Source of the DNA: Phialocephala subalpina
Lineage: Eukaryota > Ascomycota > Leotiomycetes > Helotiales > Mollisiaceae
Direction of reading: 5' to 3'
Length of the DNA: 64,000 nt
NCBI GenBank assembly: GCA_900073065.1
Contig: FJOG01000004.1
Span: 2,155,025 to 2,219,024 of the forward strand
Shown: one piece after another, positions 20,677 through 32,267 of the stretch
How the letters are laid out: the number at the start of each line of letters is the position of its first letter
How positions within the stretch are numbered: the first letter of the stretch is position 1
Made by a program: the position numbers and the translations under genes
The notes under the pieces: model-generated
What the model saw: only the letters and a program-made list of their open reading frames with translations
Databases searched by the model: none
What the model was told of the DNA's origin: nothing

Positions 20677-21099
20677 ATGGCTACGAATCCAGGACAGACA
20701 ATCCAGTACTGGGACCTCGACGACAGCGACGCCGACTTCGAAGACGATAACGAATCTCTTGCTTCCTTGGAAACCGACGACGGTCAAGACCACCCCCCCG
20801 AGAAGATATTGGCACAGCTTACATCGAAAAACGGTTTCGTCTGGTATTTGGTTAAGTGGCGGGACTGCCCAGTTTTGAGGTCATCTTGGGAGGGAGAGGC
20901 ATTGTTTACGAGTTGCCCCGAGATTTTCGACGAGTGGCAGATTGAGAGGAAGAAGCAGGCCGAAGGAAAGTCGAAGCCCCTAGATATTGGAGCTTTCAAC
21001 AGGGCTGTACTAGACCTCGAAACTGCTGAGAGGCAACGAAGGATTCTACGAAGGCTGAAGCGGAAAATCAATCGTGTCCTTTCTATCGTGACAGATTGA
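20677..21099 (+). CDS. Small chromodomain protein
   Basis: 140 aa from the ATG at 20677 (MATNPGQTIQYWDLD); an upstream in-frame extension to 20575 is unsupported. After an acidic N-terminus comes a chromodomain: PEKILAQLTSKNGFVWYLVK, then W-R-D-C-P...SSWEGEALF and a C-terminal helix EIFDEWQIERKKQ. A Lys/Arg-rich helical tail closes the protein. Chromodomains bind methylated histone lysines through a three-residue aromatic cage (family knowledge); here the tryptophan of the VKW motif is kept but the position before EKIL is Pro and the usual Tyr/Phe of KGY is Cys, so methyl-lysine binding is doubtful. Single-domain proteins of this kind may derive from retrotransposon integrases (inference). 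It is only 79 bp upstream of SIL1 on the same strand. Confidence 0.75.
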   Translation: MATNPGQTIQYWDLDDSDADFEDDNESLASLETDDGQDHPPEKILAQLTSKNGFVWYLVKWRDCPVLRSSWEGEALFTSCPEIFDEWQIERKKQAEGKSKPLDIGAFNRAVLDLETAERQRRILRRLKRKINRVLSIVTD

Positions 21100-21178
21100 A
21101 GACGACGTGGCCTTTGGGAACGATATATAAACAGCTCTCTCTTGCCACAAGGGTATCTACAACACACGTTCAGACAAG

Positions 21179-22429
21179 ATGGTTCAGGTATCACTTCGAG
21201 GGCTCTTGGGCCTGGTATGGCTGGCACTACCTTTCTTCGTTCAAGCAATGTCTGCCCCGGCAGCATCTCCTCCAGCGGATCACGATCTGATCTGCTCTCC
21301 AACAGACGTAACGGATTGTTACCCCCGAGTCTTCGTACCAACAAAAGATTTCCAACCCATCCGCGAAGGACAAGACCTGCCACCGGGTCTCCATGTCCGA
21401 ATGAACGTATACGAAGGCACGAAAGAAGCACGACTCAACATCCCGATGGAAGGAGAAGAAGGCGCATCTCTCGAAGCAGCACTGTATGACCTCCCAACCG
21501 AACAATCTGTCGTCGTCGTTCCACAACCTGAATCAGAAGAGGCAGGCACCAAGCCCGCAATGAGAGATCAAGTCCCCATGAAGCCCCCCACAGTAGACAC
21601 AGCCGGCAAGATCCTCCCTCCTGCCCCTGATGGAACCGACATGGGCACATTCCAGAAAGCCATGATCTCCATAACGATGGAAGCTCGAGCTTTCGATTCC
21701 GCACTCGACGATCTGATGGAACTATCACACGACATCTACTACGGTCTCGAAATCGCTAAAAATGGTCCAGTTCTCGAGAAGCTTATTTGTCTAATCCTCG
21801 GATCCGGCTCCGAGAAGATGCCAGCGAAGACAAATGGCAGAGATAAGAAAGCTGCTAGTATCTTGGCAAGTTCAGTACAGAATAATCCTACGGCGTTGAA
21901 GGAGGTTGCTAAGTTTGGGAACATGGTGTTCTACCCGATTTGTGCGGAGGCTGCCAGCGGAAGGGGTAGTGAGAAGGGGAATTTTGTATCGACTCTTCGG
22001 GGAAGACTTGGACGAGAGAAAGATGCTGGAGCACTGAAGGCAAAGATCACTGCTATCAGTGGTCTTCTCCGCGATGATACTTTCCGAGCTCAATTTTTGG
22101 AGAACGGAGGCATGGAGCTCTTGCTCGCTATCTTCTTGAAGAAGGGAGACGAGTTCGACTCAACACGTCAAAAAGTTGCACAACTCGTCACAGACAACTT
22201 CCTAGATGAGGGAATGGGTGCTAAGCTTGGTGTTTGGCCCAAAATGCCTGTCACGGAAGAAAAGCTTTGTAAGACTAAAGAGAGAATGTTGGAGGATGGA
22301 TGTTGGGAGTCCCACATTGGGGCATTTTCGGCTGAGAAACCGAAACAGGCATGGGCCAAAGACTTTCTGGTCGTGCTAAAGGAGCAGAGGGAGACATATG
22401 GAGACTCGATCAAGGACCGAGAATTGTAG
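21179..22429 (+). CDS. SIL1: ER nucleotide exchange factor SIL1
   Basis: Single-exon 416-aa frame. Residues 1-23 form a signal peptide (GLLGLVWLALPFFVQA). Next is the fungal Sil1 signature: CYPRVFVPTKDFQPIREGQD, then PPGLHVRMNVYEGTKEARLN. The rest is helical with armadillo-like repeats, for example DLMELSHDIYYGLEIAKNG and GLLRDDTFRAQFLENGGMEL. Sil1 opens the nucleotide pocket of the Hsp70 BiP/Kar2 in the ER lumen (established). The C-terminus ends SIKDREL, which resembles but does not equal the K/H-D-E-L retrieval signal. Length is normal for the family. Confidence 0.9.
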   Translation: MVQVSLRGLLGLVWLALPFFVQAMSAPAASPPADHDLICSPTDVTDCYPRVFVPTKDFQPIREGQDLPPGLHVRMNVYEGTKEARLNIPMEGEEGASLEAALYDLPTEQSVVVVPQPESEEAGTKPAMRDQVPMKPPTVDTAGKILPPAPDGTDMGTFQKAMISITMEARAFDSALDDLMELSHDIYYGLEIAKNGPVLEKLICLILGSGSEKMPAKTNGRDKKAASILASSVQNNPTALKEVAKFGNMVFYPICAEAASGRGSEKGNFVSTLRGRLGREKDAGALKAKITAISGLLRDDTFRAQFLENGGMELLLAIFLKKGDEFDSTRQKVAQLVTDNFLDEGMGAKLGVWPKMPVTEEKLCKTKERMLEDGCWESHIGAFSAEKPKQAWAKDFLVVLKEQRETYGDSIKDREL

Positions 22430-23452
22430 GATACAGGTAGATAGCTGGTTGACACAACTAGTGTTCTGAATTCATTTTTTGCTACCGTGCCTGCAGGTCC
22501 GCGCGTACGCCCAGCAAGGTGAGCCCAATATCCGAGAGGAAAGAAGTTCTTTTCTTGACGAGATGTAGGATTTTCACTTCTCCGCGGTTGTGGCGGGGAA
22601 AGATCCCTCCCCGCTCCGCTCTAGTCGAGTGAATGTCCTCCAACAGCCCGACATTCCAATCCCCCTTTCTCTCCGCCTCAGGAGTTCAATATTTCGTTTT
22701 CGAATTCTATCAACCCCAGTCCCCGTTTTTTTTCTAGGTATTGTATTTCTGCACAATGTATCTGTTCTTGTGCTGCGACTCTTGGGCTCACCGAGAGCTA
22801 AACCTGGCTAAGCTTCAACTTCGAATCCTCGAGCCTAATGAGAGCGAAAGTGAGTCAAATGAAGGAGGCGATGCAATTTAGGTATTAATCTCCTCACCTC
22901 TCCTCTGCTTTCTCCAAGTAGGTTCACACTACCACCATCACCACAACACCATCATGGCGATAATCACGGCGTGGTGGTGTTTCGAAGCAATTTTTAGGAG
23001 GCTCGTCTGCCTATTGGGAGAGTGTCTTCAAGGGATATGGGTATAAGCCAAGAGACTTGAGAGGGTGTATCCCCTCATCCTCTCACTCGATCGACGGTTG
23101 ACAACATGTTTGACTTTGACAGTTGCACATTTTTTGGATGAGAGGATGAGATGCGATCCTGAATTTCAAGCAGGGATCTCAGCTGTGAGTGCGGAGAGAA
23201 TGGATGGAAATGATACTCAACTCGCTCCCACCTGAGCTCATGATTGCTGCTCACTTGACAGCAAAGGATTTGATCCCGAGAATCAGAATCAGTCTTCCAA
23301 TCACAAGAAATCCTCTCTCAAGCACGTATCTTCTAATAGGGTTGAACGAGTCCGAGTTCAATTCAATAGCCGAGCACTTTTCGATAGAATTTGACTCGGA
23401 TTTGGATAGAATTGGGTTGATTTAAAGCCTGAATTAAGGCCTTAAAATTGTA

Positions 23453-23476
23453 TAAACTCGAATATTCGCGAGTTTA
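23453..23476. other. Hairpin-forming inverted repeat
   Basis: TAAACTCG, an 8-nt spacer, then CGAGTTTA; the core CGAATATTCG is itself palindromic, and a perfect 12-bp palindrome TTAAGGCCTTAA lies at 23434-23445. The surrounding 23350-23560 repeats words such as GAGTCCGAGTT and GGACTTGGACT in both orientations, as in a decayed terminal repeat (inference). Confidence 0.5.
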
Positions 23477-26400
23477 AGGGCATAATCTATAGAATTGGAC
23501 TTGGACTTGCCGAGTTGAGACTCGATTCTGGTCCGAGCAGGACTTGGACTCTTTCAAACGTGTCTTCCAAGTCCTTCTCGACTGGTTGGCTGGTCTGGAG
23601 AGTAGTTCCATTCTCAGATTCGGAGGAATAAGCGTCGCGGCCCCATTCACCACCACCTAACCAACCAGAGTACCGCATCCGGCTTCATGGATAGTCGCAA
23701 TAATCGCTTTCGATTGCAGTTTTATACCCCGCACAAGATCTCAAGGCTCGCTAGCGCCAGCCGATGTTTGAAATGTTACTCCATTATCCTGCTCATAGTG
23801 AAGCAGCGAGAATGTCAAGGGGAAGGTATATATGTCTCTCTATCCTCCTCTCCTGTAAGATATAAGCATCGCTACGACGCTACGCCATTTGTCACCTTGC
23901 AGGAGGATGAGGAGGACCTCACCACGACGAGGCAAAGTCTTGATGCAGCCCCTATTTCTCTGATCTTCAATATCCTCGAAACATCTCTACATGTATCTCC
24001 AGCCTCGCTCACTCATGACGGAGCTATTCCACTCCATGAGAGCTTGAGAAGCTTGAGAACAACAAAAAACCAAGTTGACAGCACCCATGAGGGTCTAACG
24101 AGACTTTTTCGACACTTCAAAAGTTCCAGCTACCTGTTTGGTTCCAAGGCTTGGCGTCCTGGCCGCGCTTGAAAATCTTCAGGACTATATGCTGAATGGC
24201 AGACTATTTGTTTCTCGCCCTCAAAACCCTCGTCGTCTGCTGGTAGATCTCTGAGAACGTCTTGGGCTTGTCTCCTGACTCTCCTTGCGGACCTTGGTCT
24301 TGGAAAGGGTTTATATGTATTCGAAGTACGATCGTTAGAGCAGCGCTCGTAAGAGGGGTTAGTCATGGTGACGTTCAAGCTGCAGCGTATTGAGAAACGG
24401 ACAACAAGTTGAGCACATAATGTGATACATCATCATGGATCGCCTGACTTGATCTTGCTTCGTTCACGGACGGCATGTATGAGCATAGAGGGAGCTAGTG
24501 AAGCACCCCTACCCCTCTTTGAGCGACAAGGATTTCGATTTCGATACTCAAGGTGTCAAGGACCGAGGTCTGCTCAAGGTATGCTGCAACGCCAATGACT
24601 AGTTGGACCCGAGCTTTGAGTGACTGAGGAAGAACACAAAGTAAGCGTATGAAGTCAGGTTCTGGAACTCTTTTCCTTTTGATTTACTGAGATGATCCCA
24701 ACACCTAACAACAACATCCGACCTTGACAACGGTCACTCACTTTCTAAGTTGCCAAACGTCCTACTTGAGCACCACATACCCCAGCTCGCACAGGTTTTG
24801 AGAATTAAAGTCTCCCGATAAATGCTCTGCGAGACTACCACTTTGGTTCTTCACGTCCTCAGACAAGATAACAATTGAAAGGAAAGGTTGTAGTCTAGTA
24901 AGTGTGCTTGCAGTGTTTTTGATATCTTACCGAAACCATCTAGAAGACAAAGGTGACTTCAAGTAAACAGTCAGAAGCCCAAGGCTCGTTTGAATCTGGA
25001 ACAAACCAAACCAGATGACAAGGACAACATACTCACCTCAAGCTCTCGCAAGAGATAAAGCAATCTCCTTCTCAGCAGTATAAAGTCTTCACAGATTGCT
25101 GATAGAGGGGAACCAAAGGAAGAGTTCTGTAGGCACTCAATGACCTCATGAGTTACGGCTTCGACCGAAAGCCAGCTGTTTCTGTGATAAATGTTCAAAG
25201 TTGATCGAGCTGCTGATCAGAACTTTCAAGCCCACAAGCAGTTGAGTTTATGTTAAAATAGCAAATGCTCGCTTCCATCTGATGAGTCTTCTGTTTCGCT
25301 GATAACAATGAAATGGGTTGATAGCCATGAGTCTCCCACACTAGGACAAAAAGTGTAACTCGTCTCGCAGCTATCGTATCAGGAGACCTTTGCCCAATGC
25401 ACGTCAATACATGAACGTCAAGAGAGGATCTCAGCCACACCTATTATTTGCAGTTCCGGAGATGCCAGAGTCATGGCATTTTCGAACATGTAGAGGCATT
25501 AAGGATCTCTGGGAGCAGTAAGACATCGCTTTGGACTAAGCCCGTATTATAGGCGACGCCATATCTCTCAATCGGTCTTGCTGCTTTTTGTCTGGGCAAG
25601 GTGAGGATGTAATCGATGACAACAATACCAATACCCAAGCAACAGGATATTGGATGCCTAAACATAATTTAGGTTCACAATGCGGTTTATATCCTACCAC
25701 GTCCATCCAGACTAGAGAAGAGAACATGTTATCAAGTAGAGGAATGAGACGTCAACAATGAGGAATGCTTTTGAATCTAGATCAAACAATGTCAGTTGAT
25801 CTTTATCATGTAATTCACCTGGAAATATGACAGAATAGCTACATATGAGTCCGTCCAGACGTATAAAACCAGCATCAAGCAACTTGCAGAAGCAGCCACA
25901 AACAATCTAGCAATTGACTTGGGGCGATACGAACATGCAGGATCGAGGAAATGCCAGATGTTGCTCTGAGAATTGTTTAGGCTCGGGCTGCTAAAGAGTG
26001 GGCTCTCAGGGGGTGTTGGTACTCAAACCTTCATTCTTGGGATACGAGAGGCCTTGCTCTCGATTCCAACTTCATTGACAGCATCACAAAGTGTTCACAG
26101 CTGTGCATTTTGCAGTGAAGACCATGCGCTTCCCTATTCTTGGCAGACTTCCAAAAACAGAAGAAAAATCCTCCTTTCAAAAATCGCATTCTGTCTTTTG
26201 AGAAAGCACGAGAGAGGCACTCATTCTCGCATTTGTCAACCTGTCGCATCACGAGCAAACTGAGATCGTTTCGGATTGTTGGAGCAACGTTTGTCCCTCG
26301 CCTTGGCACGAGACATCGTTTAAATACCCCGCGAGTCGATACGTGACCGCGAAATCATTAACTGCTTGTGAAAAGTATTTACGTGCACCTGTTTCGTACC

Positions 26401-29400
26401 CCCTTACTTTATTGCAAAGGCCACCTTTGGATCTCGACCCAAGTCGACCACAAATCGTCTTTCACTCATTTTAATGATTACCAGAATCACCGCATTTTCA
26501 GAGATACAAATCCGGTTGCTAGGAAACTTTGAAAGAGCGGCAAGTAACCTCATTTCAAGCGTCGAGTAGGTGATGCTCCATGCGTTGAGTTCGACTTGCG
26601 GAATTCGTGTGCAAAATGAGTATAAAATGGCTACTCTGATGGTCAATGGGATAGAGAAACGAATTGCAATTGACCGAAAGACTAGAGACAAGGGAAGACC
26701 AAGGAGAAAGTGAATACGGCCCCTCAGGCTCTGCGATGACATAATTAAAGGATCCTAGATAACATCGTAACGACTTTATTAGCCGCAAGTTTAGAAGGAA
26801 CAGATGAACGACCTCGCATCCATCCGGCGTTTACGTATATTCGACAACAAGTTTCACAAATGACAGTAATACAAATCCAGTTCCTGCTACACAAGAAGCC
26901 TTTCTCGGGCCTCAAACCTCCATGGGTCCTTAGACATCCAACACGCACCTGTTCAAAGCCCTCTTATGCGGTATCGCTATAACCAAAGAAAGAAGAATGA
27001 TGTCGTTTTCTTCACCGTGGTACGAATCTATAGTGCAGACGTTGAAACATAGAACGTTCTTAAGACAAGCATGAGAACAAGAATTCTGCCTTTAAGGATG
27101 GCTTGGAATTGCATTGGGAGGCATGAAGGACTTAATTTTTCTTGCAAGCTCTGCGCGAAAAATCCTATGAACATTCCGCTGAAAGTTTGAATTGGGCAAG
27201 GAAACGGTGCGGTTGACGAGGTGTTCAATTCAGTGGGACTACAGTAATTTTGAGGAGATGCGGGGTAATATCAGGGTGGTTGTTTTACCCCTTTGTTTAG
27301 CGAGAACTACGATACAGGCTGCTGCGCATTCAGTCAAAATGAATATGCATCAAGCTACTAGTCGTGAATTGCAATGAGAGTATAAATATCACTGATGTCT
27401 CTGCTCTACTCTATTATAACCAAGTACAAACGCGTGGAGATCAGCCAGTTGCATACCAGGACAGTTACGCCAGCGGACGATTTTCTACTGAGGTTGAACC
27501 AAAACGCGTCGATAGAGGGACACTAAAAATGAAGTGAAACAAGCATGTATTTGCTCTCAATTGAGGTTGAGACGACTCCATTATTTGGGAATGATTTCAC
27601 TTTGACAACACTCGCGAATCTCTTGAGACAGAGTTAGCAAGCTGCCTGAGAAGCGAAACTCTCAACTCGCAAACAGTCAAAGGCCTAGATAGACCGCCGA
27701 GGAAACTTCAAGGTCAGCTTTCTGGAAACCGCCACTTCGTCACTCCGAGTCTCGGGACCATGAGATTGTTTTGGGGAGTTTGCACAACAGAAGTTGCTCT
27801 CAAACTTAAATTTATACACCTCCTCGATCAGCTCCCGCTCGCAACCACGTCGAATTTGACTAGCAGAAAGTGATCAACGGATATTGCAGATAAATCGCAG
27901 GAGCTAATAAGAGGATTGAGAGTAAGTGGCGAAAGACAGGAGGGGTAGAGCTGTTGGGCTGAGGCGCGTCTTGAGGAGTATTTAATCAACCCAAGCTTCC
28001 TTCATCTCGAACCATGAACCCCCATCTAGTGACCTACACAGGGATGGACTCGTCTTTGACTCGGCATTGACTACTAGTCTGACACTCCATGGCATTGACT
28101 TTGTCTCAAGCCATTCCCTTATGATGGAGTGAGGAATCGTGAATTGGTTTCGTGCGATGAAGTCGCTAAATCCGCTATGTCTTGAACACTTAATAACGGC
28201 AAACTTCAATGACAATAATATAAGCTCTCGCTTGGTCTGCAGAAGCTTCACTTGAACTCTCCTAGTACCTCGCGCACCAACCCCACTACATTTCAACCAA
28301 AACCCCGCATCGGTAAACTATATAAAAAAGTAGCTGATCAACGCAAGACAATATCATCAACTAGGGATTTCAATACCATCAAGAAGGTGATGCCAACGCG
28401 GAGGAGCTACAGGGCAATGAATGGGAAACAGGAACGCGCCTCCTTGGTTGAGCATTGTCTTGCCTACCCAAGCCACTGAAGTGTTTCGAATTGCCCTGTT
28501 GAGGGACGCAAGGACGAGGCCAAGTCTGAAGGGGTGCGGGGGGTGGATTTGGTACTGCATGATTCACATGGAGAGGACGTACTGTACCGTGTAAGCAATT
28601 GAATAGGAGAGAAGCTCAAGGTCTCGATTAATGTGAAGAGTCAACACCACACAGATCTCGTAAACCTCTAACGTGATGCATCTACGTCCTCCCGTCTTCG
28701 CTCTCTTCCCGCTGTGACGAGACAGATGAGCGCGAGCACGAGAGCTGAATCAAAGCACAACAACGGCATAAAAGAAGGCTGAAAAAACGCCCGACACGAT
28801 TAGATAGGACACATGCCTCTTATATCTGTTTGATAGGGCAGGTTGTCCTCAGCCACGAACAGAAAATCGGCTGAAGATAGATAACAGACTTGGAGAGGTC
28901 TGGACGCCTGTTCGGATTGCTGTGTTTTTGCTTTTCTGATCCAACGTCAGGATGATGCTTTGTGATGTATGCAGCTCGATGCCTAAGAGACCTGACAGGG
29001 CCTTGTGAGAGGTCAGGCTGGGAATGAAAGCTGATAACTGTGCCGTGCCGTCCCATAATGGTGGCTTTAGACAATGGGCATATATCGCGCTTGCGGGAAA
29101 GCATGGCCATCTCAATTCGAAGCAGTTTTAAAGTGAAGAAGACTCAAGGGATAGATGCCTGTATGTGCAATACAGCATTGAAATGAACAGAAGAGCACGA
29201 TGTTGGACAGTATCACTTGGGCTGGTGACTTGGGCTGTGGATATGCAGTGAGACATCACCTCGCATCCAGGACATTCCACCTTGCAGAATCCTGTAATCT
29301 AACCAGAATCTGCCTATTGATGATTCGTACTCAGAAGCCAGATCCGTGAGAGGCTGATAGGCCGAGATGATGGAGATGGTTCTCCTTTCCTCGCTCCGTC

Positions 29401-32133
29401 ATCAGACCTCCCTCGATTCCTTGAAGCCTCAGATCTCGAATCTTGAACTTCATCCACACCTCTCTCGTCACCACCATAAGCCATATAGCCTGCAACAGGA
29501 ACCAAGATCGTCCAAATCTTGACATCTGATATCACCTTGATACCAGATATCACTGCTCTGGGCTCAATCCTGATTCCTATCCTGAAATCCCATGCGAATG
29601 GATGTTTAAAAGTAGCCACTCACCGCCAAGCACCCTAGAACGTGGGTTTCACACCTCTCCATCAGCGGCGCAGGCAAGCTTTCGTGGCGTCGCCGGCCCC
29701 CTTGTCCTTGAACATGACAAGCAGGTGCCAATGCAGCGTCGATCTGTGTGGCTTGCTTGCTGTACCCTTGCAGCATGCAGCCCATCTCTTGGGCTGCTTC
29801 AGGAGACGGGAGGGCTCCCATGGCTTTGTTTGGTGTGTCTGGGGTGCGTAAGTCGGTGACACCGAGTTATAGGACGAGTAAAGCCGTCCGTTCCGAATTT
29901 GATATGTTGAATAATGGTGTTGGATGTGCGACGAGCCAGCGTAAGAGAACGGACTGATGAAATTCGTGGTCGATAAAGCCGTGATGTTGCCGTTGGTTTT
30001 CTGGCGTATGAGAAGAGAGAATTGAGCACGTGGGCGAGGCTGAGGACCCGAGCTTTTGGATCTCCTGTAGCGAGATGACAAGGCGACGCAAGAAAGGAGT
30101 AACACACTGTAAAGTGATGATGGAATCCACTGCGGCCCACTGCCGACTTGGCTCAAAGGCTTGAAGTTGTCAAGAGCTCTTGGAATAGCACAAGCTTTGA
30201 TTGCTCCGATGAAGAACAGACTGCCGCTTGCTCAGGTGTAAAGGGGTTTGAGGCGTGATATAGTAAAAGTTGCCGAGTCCAGTGACTTTCGGTTAGAGTG
30301 GTCATTGTAATGCTTTCGAAGTGTCAAGAGCTCCAAAGTCTTTCGTAAAGCAGATTCGTACATATGGCGAGCTCGCCGTCGTCGTTTCGTGTTCTGGAAG
30401 TAATTTCGGTTTCTAAGAGCACGCCTCGCATTGCCAGATTCGTGATGACAAGGATGGTGAAGACCCTGCCACACCCGCGTCCCCCTAATGCAAGTACCGC
30501 ATAGTGCCCTTTTCTCCCCACTCTTTGTCCCCACTCTTTCTCCCTCTCTCAACTTTCTCTCCACACGAAAGAATCTCGCACGTTTTGCTGTTTGGACCTC
30601 TGATTGGCTGTTTTCAACCTCGTCTCTTCCTCACCTTTGATCCAACTCGCATGGCATGCCTGTCCATCGGTGGATTGGTTTCGTTCTGGAGGGGCCGACG
30701 ATGTGAGGGTGGCCTGCCATCCGGTGGTGATATTTTATTTCCGACCGAAAGCTTCAGTTGGTAAAGAGGCGTCGATGGTTGACTTGGGGGTGTTCTTGGG
30801 TGCGGGAGAGGCGCGGACAGATTGATTGATATCTGAAGAGATCTTATCGCGGGAAGCTTAAAATGCGTATGACGTCGTGTGTGACTTGAACTCGACAACA
30901 TCGAAGTCTGCGAGCAGGCGGAGATACAGTACTTAGTAGTGAGATGATACTGTGGTGGGGAGCCGAGGTGGAATCGCTAGTCGATATCAAATATCAGATA
31001 TGAACTTCCACGACAGCTTCTCCAGTGCGGCCGCTGGCGGCACTATTATCAATTGTCTGGACTGGACCCTTCCTCGGGATGTCGGGGTGGTGGAAACATT
31101 GTTCTGGTGGGCCCGCCGCCCCCGATGCAGGTGTTGCGGTACAGTACAGTCAACATAACAGCAGAATCGGGCTCAGTCAGCTGGTGATGAGTCTGGTCTA
31201 GATGGAAATGATTCGACGCAGTGATTTGTCTGCTGATGGGTCACACGGGAGCGGAAGCGGGAGAGAAGAGTATGGACGCCTCGGGGAGAGCCTGCTGGGT
31301 TGGAGTCTGCCAATGCAGGTGAAACGAAACACTGCAGTCTCCGAGGGAAGTATCGGATACAGTAGACATGGCGGTGGTGGTCGTGGTGGTGGTGACGATG
31401 ATGTCGACGTTGACTCTTTGATTTGGTATCATCGTTGAGATGCATCTCTTCCAACTCTAAATGCGAGCATGAACGGACAGCGGTCGTCGAATTGAGGAAA
31501 GAGAGTCGTCGTGCCCCCGCTCTCCCTTTTGCGGCAAGACCAGCCCGCAATTATCCCAGACCAGCAAGGATCCCCTCGTTTTGCGGGCCTGGCAGGGGTC
31601 AAGCGCAACTAACCTTACAGTCTTCTAAAAGTAGGCTTGGCTTCGCTCATTGACAGGGCCATCGCTGCTTTGCTTGTTGGCAGCAACACAAAAGAAATCA
31701 AGGCTACACCAAGAGAGGATACAATTCTGTTCAAACACCAACGCATTATTCGCAATGCGCGGTAAAACTATGAAGGGCCTTTTCTTCCGTCCAATTATAT
31801 GTGGCGCACGCCTTTCTTTTTCTCCCATCTGGACATCAGATCCACCCCTGTCTCAAATCAGATCCTTCTCTCGCTCTCCCTCCTTCGAGAAGGCTTCCTT
31901 CGCCTCTCTTCGGCCACTGCTGTCTCCACCAGCTGTATCCTCGACCCGTGAGGTTGGATACTCGACACATGTGTTTTTCTAATATACCGTCTAATCCCGA
32001 AACAGCTGGCTTCATAGTACAAAAGTATTTCAAGTTGTGCGTGGGGGGCAAAAGCAGACTTTTGGGTAGCCCAACTGGGACCAACCCCCGTTAGCCTAAC
32101 CCTGCCTTAGTGTCCCGCACCACCCATACTTCC

Positions 32134-32143
32134 TATATATTTT
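32134..32143 (+). promoter_or_regulatory. TATA-like element of the MFS gene
   Basis: TATATATTTT about 130 bp upstream of the start codon, within a pyrimidine-rich leader typical of highly expressed fungal genes. Position and composition only. Confidence 0.45.
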
Positions 32144-32236
32144 GAATCTCCCACTACGACACTTTTCTCGGTGTCTCGCAGATCAACCTCGACCACACTC
32201 CCAAGAGCCTCAACCTCAATTGCCTCTCTAGTGCAC

Positions 32237-32253
32237 GATACTCGACGAGTATC
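32237..32253 (+). repeat. 8-bp inverted repeat just upstream of the start
   Basis: GATACTCG, one A, CGAGTATC: perfect arms ending 14 nt before the MFS start codon at 32268. It could fold in the mRNA leader or bind a dimeric factor; function unknown. Confidence 0.6.
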
Positions 32254-32267
32254 GAGACTTCGATAAG

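Larger units (their letters stand above)
22430..32267. other. About 9.8 kb without a supportable gene
   Basis: Read on both strands. Frames reach at most about 165 codons, overlap on opposite strands and resemble nothing; composition is ordinary, not AT-rich. Items seen inside: a palindromic AT-rich zone at 23434-23476, a pyrimidine-rich tract at 30510-30560, a GCACGTGGG word at 30026-30034 (the core of the Pho4/NUC-1 type site, but 2.2 kb from the nearest gene), a GGT-repeat tract near 31368-31400, and the promoter of the MFS gene at the right end. I see no tRNA, rRNA or intact transposon. Confidence 0.45.

Noticed and set aside
20784..21431. A 215-codon minus-strand frame
   Set aside because: Antisense to the chromodomain and SIL1 genes, with Arg/Leu/Ser-rich shadow composition.
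23687..24172. A 161-codon plus-strand frame in the gene-poor block
   Set aside because: No recognisable domain or conserved composition; could be chance in 10 kb.
29662..30156. A 164-codon minus-strand frame
   Set aside because: Ser/Gln/Arg-rich, with overlapping frames in all phases; no support.
31368..31440. GGT/GAT trinucleotide tract, as a coding His/Asp-rich repeat
   Set aside because: Short simple repeat in a gene-free region, with no credible start or conserved flank.
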